Shown: in pieces, positions 22,505 to 31,056 of the stretch | How the letters are laid out: each line of letters starts with the position of its first letter | Numbering within the stretch: position 1 is the stretch's first letter | NCBI RefSeq assembly: GCF_000007665.1 | Contig: NC_006087.1 | Coordinates: 1,054,001-1,118,000 of the forward strand | Length of the DNA: 64,000 nt | Source of the DNA: Leifsonia xyli subsp. xyli str. CTCB07 | Lineage (GTDB): Bacteria > Actinomycetota > Actinomycetes > Actinomycetales > Microbacteriaceae | Reading direction: 5' to 3' | Notes under the pieces: model-generated | Told to the model about the DNA's origin: nothing | The model's database searches: none | Seen by the model: only the letters and a program-made list of their open reading frames with translations | Program-made: the position numbers and the translations under genes

Positions 22505-23731
22505 TCAGGCCTTCCGCGCCGCGCGCTTGTCGTGCAGTGTCTTTCCGGTGAAGTGGGGGTTCTCCCAGATGACCGTGCCGCCCTGGCCCAGGCCGACGCA
22601 CATCGCGGTCACACCGTAGCGAACCTCCGGGTGCTCGGCGAACTGCGCGGCGAGCTGGATCATCAGGCGGACGCCGCTGGCGGCGAGCGGGTGGCCGATC
22701 GCGATCGAACCGCCCCACTGGTTGACGCGGGGGTCGTCGTCCGCGATGCCAAAGTGGTCGAGGAAGGAGAGCACCTGGATGGCGAACGCCTCGTTCAGCT
22801 CGAACAGTCCGATGTCGTCGATGGTCAGGCCCGCCTTGCGCAACGCCTTCTCGGTCGAGGGCACCGGTCCGAGGCCCATGATCTCCGGCTCGACGCCCGC
22901 GAACGCGAAGCTGACCATGCGCATCTTCGGGGTGAGGCCGAGCTCCTTGACCGCGTCGGCGCTCGCCAGCAGGCTCGCGGTGGCGCCGTCGGTGAGCGGC
23001 GAGGCGTTGCCCGCGGTCACGCGACCGTGGGGGCGGAACGGGGTCTTCAGGGCGGCGAGGCCCTCCAGCGTGGTCTCGGGCCGCATCCCCTCGTCCTGGG
23101 TGGCGAGGCCCCAGCCGGACTCCGAGCGGATGGCGACCGGGATGAGGTCGGGCTGGAGCTTGCCGGCGGCGTACGCCGCGGCGGTCTTCTGCTGGCTCAC
23201 CATCGCGAACCGGTCGGAGCGCTCCTTCGTGAGGGCGGGGAAGCGGTCGTGGATGCGCTCGGCTGTCATGCCCATGTTGAGAGCGTCCTCGGCGACCATG
23301 CGCTCCGACAGGAAGCGCGGGTTCGGGTCCGCGCCGAAGCCCATCGGGTGGCGGCCCATGTGCTCGACGCCGCCCGCGATCACGAGGTCGTACGCGCCGA
23401 ACGCGATCCCGGAGCCCAGTGTGGTCACGCTGGTCATGGCTCCCGCGCACATCCGGTCGATGGCGAAGCCGGGGACCGACTTCGGCAGTCCGGAGAGCAG
23501 CGCCGCCGTGCGGCCGAGGGTCAGGCCCTGGTCGCCCTGCTGGGTCGTCGCCGCGATGGCGACATCGTCGACCCTGTCCCCGGGCACGTTCGGATTCCGA
23601 TCCAGCAGCCCGATCATCGCTTTCACGACGAGGTCGTCCGCGCGGGTGTTCCAGTACTTCCCTTTTTCGCCGGCTCGCCCGAACGGAGTCCGGACTCCGT
23701 CCACGAACACGACATCGCTTCTCTCGGCCAC
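22505..23731 (-). CDS. fadA: Acetyl-CoA acyltransferase (thiolase)
   Basis: Cleaves 3-ketoacyl-CoA with CoA in the last step of beta-oxidation. It has 408 residues from GTG 23731, chosen because GGGGAGG precedes it and VVFVDGVRTPFGR follows. The acyl-accepting cysteine is Cys95 in DRMCAGAMTS; NEAFA, GHPLAASG and the second cysteine in AMCVGLGQGG complete the site. It is the upstream partner of the fadB-like gene in a two-gene operon. Confidence 0.93.
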   Translation of the reverse strand: MAERSDVVFVDGVRTPFGRAGEKGKYWNTRADDLVVKAMIGLLDRNPNVPGDRVDDVAIAATTQQGDQGLTLGRTAALLSGLPKSVPGFAIDRMCAGAMTSVTTLGSGIAFGAYDLVIAGGVEHMGRHPMGFGADPNPRFLSERMVAEDALNMGMTAERIHDRFPALTKERSDRFAMVSQQKTAAAYAAGKLQPDLIPVAIRSESGWGLATQDEGMRPETTLEGLAALKTPFRPHGRVTAGNASPLTDGATASLLASADAVKELGLTPKMRMVSFAFAGVEPEIMGLGPVPSTEKALRKAGLTIDDIGLFELNEAFAIQVLSFLDHFGIADDDPRVNQWGGSIAIGHPLAASGVRLMIQLAAQFAEHPEVRYGVTAMCVGLGQGGTVIWENPHFTGKTLHDKRAARKA

Positions 23732-23801
23732 AGCGCCTCCCCAATCAGGTCGCCTCGATTCTAGACAGGGCCGCGGAACCGGAAGAATCGTTCGATCTTT
23801 C

Positions 23802-24998
23802 CTACGAAACGGTCTCCGGGCCCCCGCTCTTGTGTTGGGCGGATTCCACAAACGTGCGGATGATCACCGGCGAGGTCGCCGCGATCTGCCAGGGACGGGC
23901 GCCGTGGAAGGCGAGGGCGGCGGCGATCGACTCGGCCGTCACCGGCACGGGCGGTGCCCAGGCGACGCGGCGTAGCGTGTCCGGCGTCAGCAGGTTCTCG
24001 AGCGGAAGGGAGCGCTCCTCGGCGAGCGTGGCGAGTTCGGCCCGGGTGCCCTTCAGACGGGCGTCGGCCTCCGGATTCCGGTCGGCCCAGGCACGCGGCG
24101 GCGGCAGGCTGTCGCCCCCGGTTCGGAGCGTGGGCAGATCGTCCGTTGTCCGCCCGGCCTCCACCGCGGCCCACCAGCGGTCCAGCTCAGTGCGGCTCGC
24201 GCGGCCGGTGAACTCGCGGAGGGCCGCGAGCGCCCGCTTATTTTCGGGCAGCGCCTTCGCCGCAGCGGTGAGTGCGGCGTCCGGAACCAGGCGTCCGGGT
24301 GCGATGTCCAGCTGGCGGGCCAGAGCGTCCCGGCTCAGCCAGAGCTCGCGTGCGGTGGCTAGGTTCCGGACGCCGCGGATCGAGTGGATGCCGGAGAGCC
24401 GCCGCCACGGATCGCTGCGCACCGTCGTCAGCTCGCGGGTCAGCTCGTCCTCGAACTCCTGCCGGGCGATCTCGGTCTTGTCTGCCGCGTCCAGGAGACC
24501 GGCCACCGCGTCGCGGAGGTCGGGCAGCAGTTCGACGTCGAGGGCCGCGTATTCGAGCCACGGCCCGGGGAGCGGGCGGGTGGACCAGTCGGCCGCGCTG
24601 TGCTCCTTGGTGAGGTGGATGCCCAGCAGCTCTTCGACGACGGTCCCGAGTCCGACCCGCGGCATCCCGAGGAGGCGCGCGGCCAGCTCGGTGTCGAAGA
24701 TTGTGACCGGGTCGAGTCCGACCTCCCGCAGGCAGGTCAGGTCTTGCGTGGCGGCGTGCAGCACCCATTCGTCCCCGGAAATGGCCGCGTTCAGCTCGTC
24801 GAACCGGCCGATGGCCGGGGGATCGAACAGGAAGGTGCCCGCCCCGCGGCGGAAGACCTGGATGAGGTAGGCGCGCTGGGAGTAACGGAAGCCGCTGGCG
24901 CGTTCCGCGTCCACGGCGACCGGCCCGTCCCCGGCGGCGATGACCTCGACCGCGGACAGATAGCCGGCGCGAGTGTCGATGACGGAGTGCTCAGCCAC
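23802..24998 (-). CDS. rnd: Ribonuclease D-type 3'-5' exonuclease with HRDC domain
   Basis: DEDD exonuclease that trims RNA 3' ends. It has 398 residues. The exonuclease domain carries AVDAERASGFRYSQRAYLIQ (first Asp and Glu), LHAATQDLTCL (second Asp) and EYAALDVELLPDL (Tyr and last Asp). An HRDC domain follows around residues 205-285 (IRGVRNLATARELW). ATG 24998 overlaps the stop of the DUF3000 gene by 8 bp, giving a DUF3000-rnd operon. Confidence 0.92.
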   Translation of the reverse strand: MAEHSVIDTRAGYLSAVEVIAAGDGPVAVDAERASGFRYSQRAYLIQVFRRGAGTFLFDPPAIGRFDELNAAISGDEWVLHAATQDLTCLREVGLDPVTIFDTELAARLLGMPRVGLGTVVEELLGIHLTKEHSAADWSTRPLPGPWLEYAALDVELLPDLRDAVAGLLDAADKTEIARQEFEDELTRELTTVRSDPWRRLSGIHSIRGVRNLATARELWLSRDALARQLDIAPGRLVPDAALTAAAKALPENKRALAALREFTGRASRTELDRWWAAVEAGRTTDDLPTLRTGGDSLPPPRAWADRNPEADARLKGTRAELATLAEERSLPLENLLTPDTLRRVAWAPPVPVTAESIAAALAFHGARPWQIAATSPVIIRTFVESAQHKSGGPETVS

Positions 24999-25587
24999 GC
25001 GGCGTCCTCCGGGTGCTCAGCAGGCTGACGCCCTCGCCGGTTGGCGGGAGCCCGGCGAGCATGCACAGCAGCTCCCCCCAGCCCTCGACGTGCGCGGCCA
25101 TGCCGGTCTCCTGCGGGCTCCACGACGCGCGCAGCTCGATCTGCGCGCCGTCGCCCTGTTTCGCGAGCTCTCCGAAGCCGGTCGAGATGATCTTGGTCGC
25201 GGTTCCGCTCGCCGCGGTGTAGCGGGCGTGGCGGGCATCCAGTGCGTCCACGAGCCACGACCAGGCGACATCGGCGAGGAAGGGGTCCAGGCCGATCTCT
25301 GTCTCCAGCGGCGCCTGAGCGAAGCAGACGACGCGGAAGGGCCCGCCCCAGGCCTCGGGCTCGTCCGGGTCGTAGAGGAGGATGAACCGCCCGATGCCGA
25401 GATCCGAGTCGTCGCCGTGCCGTGCCGGCCGCACGTCGGCGGCGAGTGCGACCGCGAACGGAGCCAGCTGCGCCGGCGCCGGGATCTCGCCGATCACCAG
25501 CTCTGCGCGGGCCTCGACGGCGCGGACCGAGTCCAGTGCGGCAGCGAACGCCGCGGGCGTTCGCGGGGCAGAGGGTGGAGTCGACAC
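24991..25587 (-). CDS. DUF3000 conserved protein
   Basis: A 198-residue soluble protein of the DUF3000 family, regularly found immediately before rnd in actinobacteria. Recognisable stretches include GRFILLYDPDEPEAWGGPFRVVCF and HVEGWGELLCMLAGLPP (split here by context). GTG 25587 is preferred over longer frames because homology begins with the following residues. Function unknown; coupling to RNase D by an 8-bp overlap suggests a shared role. Confidence 0.85.
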   Translation of the reverse strand: MSTPPSAPRTPAAFAAALDSVRAVEARAELVIGEIPAPAQLAPFAVALAADVRPARHGDDSDLGIGRFILLYDPDEPEAWGGPFRVVCFAQAPLETEIGLDPFLADVAWSWLVDALDARHARYTAASGTATKIISTGFGELAKQGDGAQIELRASWSPQETGMAAHVEGWGELLCMLAGLPPTGEGVSLLSTRRTPRG

Positions 25588-25687
25588 GCTACGAACACTA
25601 GAAGCCTTTGCCGGTGCGGAGGGGTAAGGCACGCCGCCTGAGGATGTCCTGAGGGTCCGGCCCGGAACGCGCGGCTACGCTTGCCGC

Positions 25688-26838
25688 ATGAGAAGCGAGC
25701 GGCGCGGGGGAGTCGGACGGGCGCTCGGCTGGACGGCCGCGGCGGCGGGCGGGCTCGCCCTCCTCACGGCGGCGGGGGCAGCGCTCCTGGCGGCGCGCCT
25801 CGCGCGCACCGTGATCACACCGGTGCGGCGGCGCCCGCAGCGCGAGACCGTCCGCACCGTGGACGAGCCCGCCGGCACACTGACCCTGAGTGCGACGCCA
25901 GACGGGTCGATGCCGGGACGGTTCGGCCTGTGGTTCGGGGACGAGTCCGGCTACGCGAAGGTGGGCGGCGTCCTGGTCGCGGAGGGGGACCGTGTCGTCC
26001 GGGAGGTCGAGCGCGTCGAATTCGGCGAGCTGAAGCCGGGCCGCGCCCGGATCAGGGGCTGACCGTCGCGAGCGTCGCCATCGAGACGGAGCTCGGCGAA
26101 GCGCCCGCCTGGCTCTTCCCCGCCCCGGGCAGCGACGGCGACGCACAGGGAGACGGCCGCTGGGTCATCCAGGTTCACGGCTGGGGCGCCAGCCGCCAGG
26201 AAGGTCTGCGCGCCGTCCCGGTCTTCCACACCGCCGGCTACACCAGCCTGCTGGCCTCCTACCGCAACGACGGCGACGCCCCCGACAGCGCCGACCGCCG
26301 CTATGGGCTGGGCGGGACCGAGTAGCGGGACATCGAGGCTGCGATCCGGTACGCGGCGGACCACGGGGCACGCTCCATCGTTCTGATGGGCTGGTCGATG
26401 GGCGGCGCGGTCGTGCTGCAGGCGGCCACCCGCTCCGCTGAGCTCGGTCTCGTCAGCGGGCTCATCCTGGAGTCCCCCGTGGTCGACTGGGTCGACACGC
26501 TTGAGTTCCAGGCCGCCCTGCTCCGCCTGCCGGACGCGATCACGCAAGGAGCGCTCCGCCTCATCGAGTCCCCTTGGGCCGGGCCGGTCACCGGGCTCGG
26601 TGCCCCGATCGACCTGAAAAGCATGGATTTCGTGGCCCGTGCGGTGGACCTGACCCTGCCCACCCTCATCCTGCACAGCAGCGACGATGGATTCGTGCCG
26701 GCTACGGCCTCCCTCGCCCTCGCCCGCGGCGACATCGTGACCTTCGTGCCCTTCCACACAGCGCTCCACACCAAACTGTGGAACTACGACGAAGAGAAGT
26801 GGAGCGCCGCGATCCGGGCGTGGCTGGCGGAGCGCTGA
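25688..26838 (+). pseudogene. Alpha/beta hydrolase, broken by frameshift and nonsense codon
   Basis: A membrane-anchored alpha/beta hydrolase of about 380 codons with two lesions. The first frame (25688-26062) encodes an N-terminal membrane helix and the start of the domain, then shifts near 26040 into the frame reading LTVASVAIETELGEAPAWLF and HGWGASRQEGL. That frame meets TAG at 26323-26325, where a tryptophan codon is expected, and resumes RDIEAAIRYAADHG. The nucleophile GWSMGGA, the acid SSDDGFVP and a late His are intact, so the damage looks recent. Convergent with sufE. Confidence 0.9.
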
Positions 26839-26849
26839 GCCGGCCGCCG

Positions 26850-27290
26850 TCAGGTCCGTGCCGCGAGCTTCTCCCGCACCTGCCGTTCCGTGTGGCTGAG
26901 CAGGGCCGACATCCCGTGGATGCGCAGCGGCGAGACCGCCTGTGTGAGCCCGAGCGTGCCCGGGAAGTCATCCGGCACCGCGAGCGCCTCGGCTGCGGTC
27001 AGACCCGCGAGACCCTGGACGAGGATGGAGGTGAACCCCCGCGTCGTCGGCGCCTCCGGCGGCACGGTGGCGTGAAGCTGAACGATGCCGTCCGCATCCA
27101 CCTCGACGAAGATGAAGACCGGCGACTGGCACTCTTCCACCCGTTCCAGCAGATCGGGATGGCCCCGATAGCGCTCCGGCAGCTCGGGCAGCCCGTCGGA
27201 GAACTCCAGCAACAGTTGCAGGCGCTCGCTCTGCTCCAGCGCCTGAAAGTCGTCGCGGATGCCCGCCAGCGTCCCGCTCAGCTCGGTCAT
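26850..27290 (-). CDS. sufE: SufE family sulfur-acceptor protein
   Basis: A 146-residue SufE protein that takes persulfide sulfur from a desulfurase or sulfurtransferase via Cys54 in [24 protein letters not shown] and a C-terminal [14 protein letters not shown] are typical. ATG 27290 overlaps the stop of the rhodanese gene (ATGA), so the pair is cotranslated. The same sseA-sufE pairing occurs in mycobacteria. It probably moves sulfur for cofactor or Fe-S assembly. Confidence 0.9.
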   Translation of the reverse strand: MTELSGTLAGIRDDFQALEQSERLQLLLEFSDGLPELPERYRGHPDLLERVEECQSPVFIFVEVDADGIVQLHATVPPEAPTTRGFTSILVQGLAGLTAAEALAVPDDFPGTLGLTQAVSPLRIHGMSALLSHTERQVREKLAART

Positions 27291-28180
27291 CGGCCACCGC
27301 CCGGTTCGGAGCCCATCACGATCGGCACGCGCACCGCCGAACCCCACTCCGTCCACGAACCGTCGTAGTTGCGGACGCTCTCGAACCCGAGCAGGTGCGT
27401 CAGGACGAACCAGGTGTGGCTGGAACGCTCGCCGATGCGGCAGTACACGATCACCTCATCGCCCGGCGTCAGACCGGCCTCGCCGAGGTAGAGGGCCTCC
27501 AGCTCGGGACGGCGCTTGAAAGTGGCGTCCGGTGCGGCGGCGCGCCCCCACGGCACGGAGGCGGCGGACGGGATGTGACCGGCACGGAGCGCTCCCTCGG
27601 CCGGATAGCCGGGGATCTCGGTGCGCTCGCCGCTGTACTCCTCGGGCGAGCGGACGTCGATCAGCGGCTTGCCCCGGTGGGCGAGCACGTCGTCCTTGAA
27701 GGTGCGGACGCGGGTGTCGTCCCGTTTCACCACCGGGTACTCGGCCGGTTGCGGCGCCGTGGCCTCACGGGTGAGCTCCCGGCCCTCGGCGATCCATTTG
27801 TCGCGGCCGCCGTCGAGGAGGCGAACGTCCTCGTGACCGAAGAGCGTGAACACCCACAGAGCGTAGGCGGCCCACCAGTTGCTCTTGTCGCCGTAGACGA
27901 CGACCGTTGTGTCGCGGGCGATCCCCTTCGAGCCGAGCAGTTCCGCGAAGCGCTCCGGGGAGACGTAGTCCCGGATGACCGGGTCGTTGAGGTCCGTGTG
28001 CCAATCGAGCTTCATCGCGCCCGGGATGTGGCCGGTCTCATAGAGAAGCACGTCCTCGTCCGACTCCACCACGACGAGGCCCGGTGCGCCCAGCTGTGCG
28101 GCCAGCCACTCCGTGGAGACCAGGCGCTTGGGGTGGGCGTAGCCGGCGAACGCGGGCGACGGGTCGGCACCGATGGACAT
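27287..28180 (-). CDS. sseA: Sulfurtransferase (tandem rhodanese, SseA type)
   Basis: A 297-residue tandem-rhodanese protein that moves sulfane sulfur from thiosulfate or 3-mercaptopyruvate to an acceptor. The inactive N-terminal rhodanese domain (about 20-140) precedes the catalytic domain with Cys247 in the loop [11 protein letters not shown], which is closer to thiosulfate sulfurtransferases than to the CGSGVTA mercaptopyruvate type. GGAGGA precedes the start. The likely acceptor is the coupled SufE. Confidence 0.9.
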   Translation of the reverse strand: MSIGADPSPAFAGYAHPKRLVSTEWLAAQLGAPGLVVVESDEDVLLYETGHIPGAMKLDWHTDLNDPVIRDYVSPERFAELLGSKGIARDTTVVVYGDKSNWWAAYALWVFTLFGHEDVRLLDGGRDKWIAEGRELTREATAPQPAEYPVVKRDDTRVRTFKDDVLAHRGKPLIDVRSPEEYSGERTEIPGYPAEGALRAGHIPSAASVPWGRAAAPDATFKRRPELEALYLGEAGLTPGDEVIVYCRIGERSSHTWFVLTHLLGFESVRNYDGSWTEWGSAVRVPIVMGSEPGGGR

Positions 28181-28304
28181 GCGGTTCCTCCTCCGGGATA
28201 AGCTGAAACCCTGCGACTGAAGGGAAGCCTTCCCAGGCTACGCGGCCGTGGCGGGTTGCGGGACGATCCCTTTCCAACTTCGACGCAAAAGGTGCGCATC
28301 CCCT

Positions 28305-29357
28305 ATGACGCTCGAGACGACCGGTTCGCTGCCCCGCCTCGCGGACCGTTCGCCGCAGATCACCGGCGCCGAGATCGTGTCCAGCCTGGTCCCGCCCTCC
28401 CAGTTCGAGCGCGCGAGCTTCGACTCGTACCGTCCCGACCGCAGCTATCCGTCGCAGTCCGGGGCCGTGGCGGCCCTCAAACTGTTCGCCACGTCGTGGG
28501 AGCCGCAGCCCCCGGCCGGCCTCTTCAGCCGGAGCCGCAAGAAGATCGCCCCGACGGAACCCGGCGTCTACCTCGACGGCGGCTTCGGCGTCGGCAAGAC
28601 CCACCTTCTCGCGGCGATCTGGCACGAGGCCCCCGGCCCCAAGTACTTCGGCACCTTCATCGAGTACACCGCGCTGGTCGGCGCCCTGGGCTACGCCGGC
28701 GCTGTCCAGCTGCTGCGCGGCTCGGACCTCCTCTGCATCGACGAGTTCGAGCTCGACGACCCGGGCGACACCATGATGATGACCCGGATGCTCGGCGAGC
28801 TCGTCGCGTCCGGCACCCGCATCGCCGCCACGTCCAACACTCCGCCCAACGCCCTCGGCGAGGGGCGGTTCGCCGCCAGCGACTTCCTCCGCGAGATCCA
28901 GTCGCTCTCCGCCCATTTCCAGATCCTCCGCATCGACGGCCTCGACTACCGCCGCCGGGACACCGCCGGCTCGTCCGCGACTCTCGCCGCCGACGAGTAC
29001 GGCCGAGCGCTCGGAGCGCTCACCGCCCGCGGCGAGACCGCGACGAACGACTCGTTCGACGGCCTCATCACTCACCTGGCGACCGTCCACCCCTCCCGGT
29101 ACATCAAGATGCTGGAGGGCGTGGACGTCATCGGCCTCTCCGATGTGACCGTGCTGCACGACCAGATGGCTGCCCTGCGTCTGGTGGCGTTCATCGACCG
29201 GGTTTACGACGCGGAGATCCCCCTCCTTCAGACCGGTGTCCCGCTCAGCGAAGTCTTCGACGATGAGATGCTTGGCGGGGGATACCGGAAGAAGTACCTG
29301 CGCTCGGTCTCCCGGTTGATCGCGCTGACGGCGGGGGAGCTGCCGCCGGCGGCGTAG
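28305..29357 (+). CDS. zapE: AFG1/ZapE-type ATPase (cell division)
   Basis: A 350-residue P-loop ATPase of the AFG1/ZapE family, which in E. coli acts at the Z ring. Walker A is GGFGVGKTH (92-100), Walker B LLCIDEFELDD, and sensor region AATSNTPPN. ATG 28305 is chosen since FDSYRPD homology starts soon after; the longer frame has no ribosome site. It diverges from sseA. Confidence 0.9.
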   Translation: MTLETTGSLPRLADRSPQITGAEIVSSLVPPSQFERASFDSYRPDRSYPSQSGAVAALKLFATSWEPQPPAGLFSRSRKKIAPTEPGVYLDGGFGVGKTHLLAAIWHEAPGPKYFGTFIEYTALVGALGYAGAVQLLRGSDLLCIDEFELDDPGDTMMMTRMLGELVASGTRIAATSNTPPNALGEGRFAASDFLREIQSLSAHFQILRIDGLDYRRRDTAGSSATLAADEYGRALGALTARGETATNDSFDGLITHLATVHPSRYIKMLEGVDVIGLSDVTVLHDQMAALRLVAFIDRVYDAEIPLLQTGVPLSEVFDDEMLGGGYRKKYLRSVSRLIALTAGELPPAA

Positions 29358-29438
29358 AGCGGTTCGGGGAGTCTCCCGCCGGATCCGGAGTCCGCTCCCC
29401 TCTCCCCGAAACAGACTGTTTACACTCATCGGCCGCTC

Positions 29439-29454
29439 GTAACAGACCCGAAAC
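29439..29454 (+). promoter_or_regulatory. GlnR-like binding box upstream of amt
   Basis: GTAACAGACCCGAAAC fits the actinomycete GlnR pattern GTnAC-n6-GAAAC exactly and lies 112 bp before the amt start. A second GAAAC half-site is at 29408-29412. Nitrogen-starvation control of amt by GlnR is well known in Streptomyces; binding here is inferred. Confidence 0.55.
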
Positions 29455-29565
29455 ACGGGGATGCGACCCCCGAAACGCGACGCGGCGAGACTGGCGACAA
29501 CCCGAAGCGCCCTCGATAACGGGAATTCCTCCCGCCGGGCATTGCACAGAGAGGTTGGGATTCAC

Positions 29566-30840
29566 ATGGTGTTTCACACAGCAGCGGACTACGCAGAGGC
29601 AGGGACCGTCAACTCCCTGTGGCTGCTCGTGGCCGCAGCCCTCGTTCTGCTGATGACCCCGGGCGTCGCTTTCTTCTACGGCGGCATGGTGCGGGCGAAG
29701 AGCGTCGTGTCCATGATGATGATGAGCGTCGGCGCGATGGCGATCGTGAGCGTGCTCTGGGTCGTCTACGGGTACGGGCTCGCGTTCGGAACGCCGCTCA
29801 TCCCGCACGTTCTCGGCGCACCGGACTGGTTCCTGGGCAGCCTCATGGGCAAGGACGGGATGACCCCCGATCTGTCCGGGCTCGCCTTCGCCGGGTTCCA
29901 GGCCACGTTCGCGATCATCACCGTCGCCCTGATCTCCGGCGCGATCGCCGACCGGGCGAAGTTCGGCGCGTGGATGGTGTTCGCCGCCATGTGGGTGACG
30001 GTCGTTTACTTCCCGGTCGCGTTCTGGGTGTTCAACCTCTCTCAGGGCTGGATCGCCAGCGTTCTGCACGTCAACGACTTCGCCGGTGGCACGGCTGTCC
30101 ACATCAACGCCGGTGCGGCCGGGCTGGCCCTTGCGTTGGTGCTCGGCAAACGTGTCGGGTTCCAGAAAGGGATGAGCAAACCGCACAATGTGCCGCTCAC
30201 CCTCCTTGGCGCTGCGCTCCTGTGGTTCGGTTGGTTCGGCTTCAACGCCGGGTCGGAGGCCGCTGTGGACGGTGTGGCCGCCCTCGCCTGGATCAACACG
30301 CTGGCCGCTCCGGCCGCCGCGACGATCGGCTGGCTCGTGGTCGAGAAGGTCAAGGACGGCAAGCCCACCTCGATCGGGGCGGCATCGGGTGCGGTCGCCG
30401 GTCTGGTCGCGATCACTCCGGCATGCAACATCCTGACGCCGTTCTGGGCCATCCTGCTCGGTCTCGTCGCCGGTGCGGTGTGTGCGATCGCGGTGGACCT
30501 GAAGTTCAAACTCGGTTTCGACGACTCGCTCGACGTGGTCGGCATCCACCTCATCGGCGGTCTGATCGGAACGCTGTGGATCGGCTTCTTCGGCTTCACC
30601 CACATCGACGGCGACGCCTCCAAGCCGTTCTCCAGTCTGCTCTACGGCGGCAGCTTCGTGCAGCTGGGCGCGCAGGCGATCGGCGCCTTCGCAGTGCTGA
30701 TCTACTCCTTCGTCCTGGCCTTCGTGATCGGCTCTGTCATTCAGCGGACGATGGGCTTCCGGATCAAGAACGAGGACGAACTCGCCGGTGTCGACACGGT
30801 CGTCCACGGCGAGGAGGGGTACTCGCTCGAGACCGTCTGA
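29566..30840 (+). CDS. amt: Ammonium transporter
   Basis: Membrane channel for ammonium/ammonia uptake, 424 residues and about 11 membrane helices. The conduction residues are present: Asp171 in NDFAGG, the twin pore histidines His179 (AVHINAG) and His328 (VGIHLIGG), and the phenylalanine gate in GFQATFA. ATG 29566 is preceded by GAGAGGTTGGG. The N-terminal periplasmic part is short, with no signal peptide. A GlnR-type box upstream suggests nitrogen control. No glnK gene follows; an Amt-like paralogue does. Confidence 0.94.
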   Translation: MVFHTAADYAEAGTVNSLWLLVAAALVLLMTPGVAFFYGGMVRAKSVVSMMMMSVGAMAIVSVLWVVYGYGLAFGTPLIPHVLGAPDWFLGSLMGKDGMTPDLSGLAFAGFQATFAIITVALISGAIADRAKFGAWMVFAAMWVTVVYFPVAFWVFNLSQGWIASVLHVNDFAGGTAVHINAGAAGLALALVLGKRVGFQKGMSKPHNVPLTLLGAALLWFGWFGFNAGSEAAVDGVAALAWINTLAAPAAATIGWLVVEKVKDGKPTSIGAASGAVAGLVAITPACNILTPFWAILLGLVAGAVCAIAVDLKFKLGFDDSLDVVGIHLIGGLIGTLWIGFFGFTHIDGDASKPFSSLLYGGSFVQLGAQAIGAFAVLIYSFVLAFVIGSVIQRTMGFRIKNEDELAGVDTVVHGEEGYSLETV

Positions 30841-30866
30841 GACGGGGGCGCACATCAGGGCGGCCG

Positions 30867-30929
30867 GCCGTCGCCCCGGACCGGGAGAGAGAGCTCTTCC
30901 CGTGGAGGGCCTCTCGGGGGGGCGACGGC
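30867..30929 (+). terminator. Nested hairpin between amt and its paralogue
   Basis: GCCGTCGCCCC at 30867-30877 and GGGGCGACGGC at 30919-30929 are perfect inverted repeats around a 41-base loop. The loop itself holds a smaller hairpin (CGGGA ... TCCCG around the palindrome AGAGCTCT). It starts 26 bp after the amt stop and probably ends or attenuates that transcript. Confidence 0.55.
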
Positions 30930-31056
30930 GCGGTGACAGCCCGCCGGTCGCGACCACGGGCGCCGGACTGCTTCGTTCGCATCGCCAGGCCTGCCTCTTT
31001 CGTGGGCCCACGCCGCTAAGGTGGTGCTTGCGCAAAGTGGGCGGCTAAGGAGCGTG

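Noticed and set aside
22532..23764. 410-codon plus-strand frame opposite the thiolase gene
   Set aside because: Pure antisense of a well-supported thiolase; no conserved features.
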